NCBI GenBank assembly: GCA_902809825.1
Contig: LR778114.1
Span: 186,001 to 250,000 of the forward strand
Length of the DNA: 64,000 nucleotides
From: Candidatus Hydrogenisulfobacillus filiaventi
GTDB taxonomy: Bacteria; Bacillota; Sulfobacillia; Sulfobacillales; R501
Direction: 5' to 3'
Every line of letters begins with the position of its first letter. Within the stretch, counting starts at the first letter, position 1. Shown one piece after another: positions 60,884 through 64,000 of the stretch. Made by a program: the position numbers and the translations under genes. The notes beneath the pieces were generated by a model, which did no database searches, was not told where the DNA came from, and was given only the letters and a program-made list of their open reading frames with translations.

Positions 60884-61438
60884 TAGAGTCTCATAGCGTG
60901 GTGGAAATTCCGGGGAGTCTGGTTTCCAGGATGTTGTCACCCACGGTCGCGTTTCCTGGAGGGGTCAACCGCAACCCCGGAAGGTGTGCGACCGGGGCGG
61001 ACTGTAGGGTGGGCCACGAGACACGCGTGCGCCAGAGGGGAGCCAATCCGGCGTTCCTGCGCAGCACGGTGGAGTGGCTGCTGCCGCGGTGGAGGGAGGC
61101 GGCAGTCACGGAGCGGATCGGGGCCAGCTGATACGACCAGACGGCGGACCAGACCGCCACCCGCAACGGCAGCCGGCCTCGGGACTGGGGCACCTGCCTC
61201 GGGACCCTGCACCTGGCCCTCCCGAAACGCCGGCAGGGCCGCGACTTCCCGGGATTTTGGAGCCCCGCAAGCGCCGTGAGCAGGCCCTGGTGTCTGGGAC
61301 GCCAGGGGCCGAGATCCCGGGCGTCCGCACCCGCAAGCTCACCCAGTGGGGCCAGGCCCTCGGCTGGGAAGGGGTCAGCCGGAGCACCGTCTGGCAGGAA
61401 GCCCTGGACTTCGATCTACACCACGCTAGGCGACTCTA
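60884..61438 (+). mobile_element. Internally deleted IS256-family derivative
   Basis: This 555-bp unit begins with a terminal repeat (TAGAGTCTCATAGCGTGG and TGGAAATT) and ends with its inverse (CACCACGCTAGGCGACTCTA). Between them are only N-terminal transposase fragments: FLRSTVEWLLPRW, a TGA, YDQTADQT, then LGTLHLALPKRRQGRDFPGF in shifted frame. The catalytic half is missing. It could in principle be moved in trans by the intact transposase at 12,281, as MITE-like derivatives are. Confidence 0.65.
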
Positions 61439-61864
61439 GCCCGTTGTGTCCATCGGGAACCGGCTCTCCATTTCCCGGGCCTGTATTCCAAAGAAGCTGA
61501 GCGGGTCTTTGAGACTGCCGACGGCTTGATCGACGAGGCGGTAACCATTGTGGGCGAATGGATTGTATCTGCCGGTTGGTTGGTTGCGCTAGTCTGAGCT
61601 GATGCCAGAACAGTTTTTCCGTCTACGGGGCTGGCTGTAAAACCGGGAGGTCGGAACCGGACGGTTTTGGCCTCCGGTTTTTTGCTGAAATCTGAAGAAC
61701 TTATGTGCTGGGAAAAGGAAACCCCCAGAATACCCATCAAGGACCTCGAGTGGCAAGGGTGTATATCACTCGTCTGAACGCATAGGTGTTGTTACAACAA
61801 GGAGACATTTGGGGGAGCAAACGTCTATCTTTAACGCCCGCCACCCGGTTCGCCCGGGGTTCGC
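61439..61864. other. Gap with a gene 3' remnant and terminator
   Basis: About 425 bases. A plus-strand open stretch (YSKEAERVFETADGLIDEAVTIVGEW, ending at 61,597) looks like the 3' end of a lost gene cut by the IS256 derivative. The strong hairpin terminator at 61,641-61,683 follows it. Confidence 0.45.
61641..61683 (+). terminator. Rho-independent terminator
   Basis: AACCGGGAGG pairs with CCTCCGGTT (one bulge) and is followed directly by TTTTTTG. A second nested pair (GGAACCGG) lies in the loop. It lies 44 bases after the remnant frame ending at 61,597, which implies that a real plus-strand gene once ended there. Confidence 0.7.
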
Positions 61865-62422
61865 CTAATGCCAGAGGAAAGGGAAGACCAAGCCCAACAG
61901 CGCCCCTGCCGCCACCTGGGCCGGGGTATGGCGCTGCAGCACCAGCCGTGACCAGCCCACCGCCAGGGCCGGGATGCCCAGCAGCATCCAGGCCGGCTGC
62001 CGGAAGTGCAGCCACAGGAACACGGTGAGGCCGGCGGCACCGGCGGCGTGGAAGCTGATCTGCCACCAGCGGGTAATCACCGTGAAGCTGAGGGTCCAGG
62101 CCGCCGCCACCAGGGCCAGGTGCCGGGTGAGGGTCGTGGCCGGCATGCGGGTCAGCAGGGCGGCCACGACCAGGGTGACCAGCGCCACCGGAATCAGAAA
62201 GCGCAGGCGGGCTGCCCGGTCCGCCACGTCCGGGTCGCGCCACCAGCCGGCGTGGAGGCCCCAGGCCAGCCAGAGGCCCGGGAGCCCGAAGTCCCCCACC
62301 GCCAGCACCAGCCAGGCGTCGGGATCCTGGGGGCGGACGGCCGCCAGGGCCGCGCTGGCTGCGGCCAGCAGCAGGAAGGGATGCCCCAGGCGGGAGAGGA
62401 GCTGCGCCGTCCGCTGGTTCAC
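61865..62422 (-). CDS. PAP2-superfamily membrane phosphatase-like protein
   Basis: This 185-residue protein has about five membrane helices. The C-terminal half has SFHAAGAAGL (corresponding to the S-x-H of PAP2 motif 2) and WSRLVLQRHTPAQVAAGALLG (S-R-x-x-x-x-x-H of motif 3). Motif 1 (K-x6-R-P) is not obvious. Such enzymes dephosphorylate undecaprenyl diphosphate or lipid phosphates and would recycle the carrier lipid used by polysaccharide synthesis. Start at ATG 62,422 (GGAAGGAGGCGGTAACC upstream). Confidence 0.75.
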   Translation of the reverse strand: MNQRTAQLLSRLGHPFLLLAAASAALAAVRPQDPDAWLVLAVGDFGLPGLWLAWGLHAGWWRDPDVADRAARLRFLIPVALVTLVVAALLTRMPATTLTRHLALVAAAWTLSFTVITRWWQISFHAAGAAGLTVFLWLHFRQPAWMLLGIPALAVGWSRLVLQRHTPAQVAAGALLGLVFPFLWH

Positions 62423-62492
62423 GGTTACCGCCTCCTTCCGGGGATGCGGCCGGCCCGGTTCTCATCATAACCGGTCCGGCCGCGGGCAGGGT

Positions 62493-63527
62493 TCAGGCGG
62501 TGCGTCCGCCGGGGGCGTAGCGGACGCGGTCGCCCGGCCACAGCCGCAGACGGTGGGGCCGGCCGCCCGGGACCTGGACGGTGACGGTCAGGGGGCCGTC
62601 CCGGGCCGGGCGCGGGATCACGACCTGCCTCCGTTCTACGGTCAACCGCCGGCCGCCGGCCCGCACGCGGGTGCCGGGCGGCAGGCCGACCAGGCGGACG
62701 GTGCGGCCCTGCACCGCCGCGTAACGGGCGTAGGCCACGGCATAGGCGGTGCCCCGGGCCTGCACCTCCAGGTAGGGCTCAAAGGGGGGCGTCACCGCCA
62801 GATGCAGGCCGCGCGCCCGCAGCAGGCAACGGCCGTTCACGTACACGCTGAGGCGGTGGCGGCCGTCGGTGCGGATCGCCAGCCGGTTGAGGACGCCGGC
62901 CGGGGGCGGGAAGCGGGCGACCGCGACCTTGGCCAGGCGCCGTTCGTGGGCGTTGCGGATGCGGCCCCGGGCGTCGCCCGCCTCCCACCAGCGGCCACGG
63001 GGGGTGACCAGCTGGGCGACCCAGACATAATTGATGAGGCCGGTGCGGGTGGTGGAGGCGGTCTGCAGCGCAAACACCAGCTCTCCGACGCCCTGTCGTA
63101 CCGGCGGGGGCGGGGTGGCCCAGGCCTCAAAGGTGTAGGCGGGGGGCAGGGCATGGGTGGCTGTCAGGAAGAAGCCGCGGAAGCGGGCATGGGGATGGGC
63201 GACGCCAACCCGGAGGAAGCCCCCGGCGACCCGCACCCGGCCGTCGGCGCCGGCACTGCCGTTGGCTTCCCAGCCCGGATAAGGGGCCAGGACCAGGGAG
63301 GTGTTTCCTTGCAGCGGCCGCGGCCGCCGGGCCGGGACGCGGAAGGTGGTGATGCGGGCGCTGCGGCGGGTGAGGAGCCAGCGGCCGTGGGGGCCGGCGG
63401 CCAGCACCCGGATGGGGGCCGGGGCAGGGGCGGCGAGGTAGCCCCAGAACATCAGGGCCAAGGCCGCCCCCAGCATGAGGAGGGCGGGCCCGGGCCCGCC
63501 TTCCCGCCGGCGGCTAAAAGGCTGCAT
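62493..63527 (-). CDS. Secreted or membrane-anchored protein of unknown function
   Basis: This 344-residue protein has one N-terminal hydrophobic segment (ALLMLGAALALMFWGYLAAPAPAP) after a basic start, so it is exported and may stay anchored. The rest is beta-rich with FEAWATPPPPVRQGVGELVFAL, WVAQLVTPRGRWWEAGD and LAIRTDGRHRLSVYVNGRCLL. That pattern is reminiscent of lectin/LamG-type jelly rolls, but no family is certain. Its ATG overlaps the 3' end of the upstream membrane gene by 14 bases, so the two are coupled. It may act on the product of that system. Confidence 0.55.
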   Translation of the reverse strand: MQPFSRRREGGPGPALLMLGAALALMFWGYLAAPAPAPIRVLAAGPHGRWLLTRRSARITTFRVPARRPRPLQGNTSLVLAPYPGWEANGSAGADGRVRVAGGFLRVGVAHPHARFRGFFLTATHALPPAYTFEAWATPPPPVRQGVGELVFALQTASTTRTGLINYVWVAQLVTPRGRWWEAGDARGRIRNAHERRLAKVAVARFPPPAGVLNRLAIRTDGRHRLSVYVNGRCLLRARGLHLAVTPPFEPYLEVQARGTAYAVAYARYAAVQGRTVRLVGLPPGTRVRAGGRRLTVERRQVVIPRPARDGPLTVTVQVPGGRPHRLRLWPGDRVRYAPGGRTA

Positions 63528-64000
63528 AGTACGTTTCCTCCCCGCGGGCCAGGCTCCACCAGGCGGCGGCGGCCGTGCCGGCCGTGAAGACCAGGCTGCC
63601 CGCCAACAGGCCCCGGACGGCGTGCGCGTCCCCGCCCCCCAACGCCCACGCCCCTACCCCCAGATTGACCAGGGTGCCGAGAACGGCCGCGGCCAGGGGA
63701 GGCCGGGGCCGGCCCAGGAAGAACAGGTACTGGCTGGCCAGGAGTCCTGCCGGCAGCAGGCCGTAGGCCAGGGCCGCCTGCGCCAGCGCCCGGCGGAAGG
63801 GCGCCGCGGTGGGGCCCAGCAGCGGGCCGGTGAGGGCCGGTGGCAGGGCGGTGAGCAGCAGGCCCGGCAGCAGGTGGGCGGTGAGGAGGCCGGCCGCGGT
63901 CAGGACCAGGAGCTCCCCCGCGAAGCGGCGGGCCAGCTGGCGGCGCAGCCCGCGGTAGCGGTGCAGGGGGGTCTGCCGGGCGAGGGCGGGGAAGCGGCGG
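63514..64000 (-). CDS. Multipass membrane protein, 5' end outside window (possible polysaccharide flippase or export protein)
   Basis: The last 161 residues of a membrane protein are present, with at least four hydrophobic helices (LLVLTAAGLLTAHLLPGLLL, GLLPAGLLASQYLFFLG, AAAVLGTLVNLGVGAWALGG, LLAGSLVFTAGTAAAAW). The helix spacing fits the C-terminal part of MOP-superfamily flippases or PelG-like export proteins. The 5' end lies outside, so this remains open. It overlaps the unknown exported-protein gene and ends at TAG 63,516. Confidence 0.5.
   Translation of the reverse strand, partial: RRFPALARQTPLHRYRGLRRQLARRFAGELLVLTAAGLLTAHLLPGLLLTALPPALTGPLLGPTAAPFRRALAQAALAYGLLPAGLLASQYLFFLGRPRPPLAAAVLGTLVNLGVGAWALGGGDAHAVRGLLAGSLVFTAGTAAAAWWSLARGEETYYAAF

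Noticed and set aside
61426-61740. 104-codon minus-strand frame near 61.5 kb
   Set aside because: Overlaps a terminator and a plus-strand gene remnant, with no ribosome site or family match.
1-64000. CRISPR array, prophage or tRNA genes
   Set aside because: Scanned by eye for regularly spaced repeats, phage structural or integrase genes and tRNA cloverleafs; none was found, although a short tRNA could be missed without a search tool.

Overview
The window comes from a very GC-rich bacterium (about 70% G+C by eye) with strong Shine-Dalgarno sequences and frequent GTG starts. Cell-wall-binding (CWB2) surface proteins, a SigH-like sigma factor, a CsoR/CopA copper module and a sulfur oxygenase reductase all point to a monoderm Firmicutes-type thermoacidophile, plausibly of the Sulfobacillus-like group. 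That placement is an inference. No rRNA or tRNA was seen.

Bases 1-29,000 form a large surface-polysaccharide locus. At the left edge is the N-terminal part of a polyprenyl-phosphate sugar-phosphate transferase. It is followed by a plus-strand run: an O-antigen-ligase-like protein with TPRs, a DUF2079-like membrane protein, a Wzm/Wzt-type ABC exporter and three glycosyltransferases. Bases 10,540-18,340 are an AT-richer, IS-riddled island: a broken IS1182-like transposase, an intact IS256-family element with target duplication, then UDP-galactopyranose mutase, a GlfT-like transferase, a GT4 enzyme and a beheaded GT4. Next come minus-strand rmlB-rmlC-rmlA without rmlD, a GT2, a methyltransferase and a set of large multi-module glycosyltransferases, one of which changes frame twice.

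Bases 29,000-49,100 hold housekeeping, regulatory and surface genes. They include an EAL-globin-GGDEF protein, a TM0106-like helicase, a TusA-like gene whose catalytic cysteine codon is UGA followed by a SECIS-like hairpin, mtnA, LuxR and XRE regulators, a sigma factor, a CAP-CWB2 protein and a CWB2 protein. They also include DUF2249 and rhodanese genes, a GATase, a SIMPL protein, a SIS isomerase-like protein, a PsiE-like protein, and a GGDEF-PAS gene followed by a broken GGDEF-PAS-EAL paralogue.

Bases 49,100-54,000 are a copper module (csoR, copA, His-tailed YHS protein), an SDR and a Dabb protein. Bases 54,000-61,500 are accessory: a DUF6516 toxin-like pair, a dead HicB, a lone EAL gene, decayed and deleted IS256 copies, small membrane genes, and an intact sulfur oxygenase reductase with its own promoter. 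The right end has a PAP2-like phosphatase, an unknown secreted or anchored protein and the C-terminus of a multipass membrane protein that may belong to another polysaccharide locus.

Two themes recur. One is sulfur handling: SOR, TusA-like, rhodanese, DUF2249 and MtnA. The other is c-di-GMP signalling next to exopolysaccharide genes, with four GGDEF/EAL loci in 28 kb.
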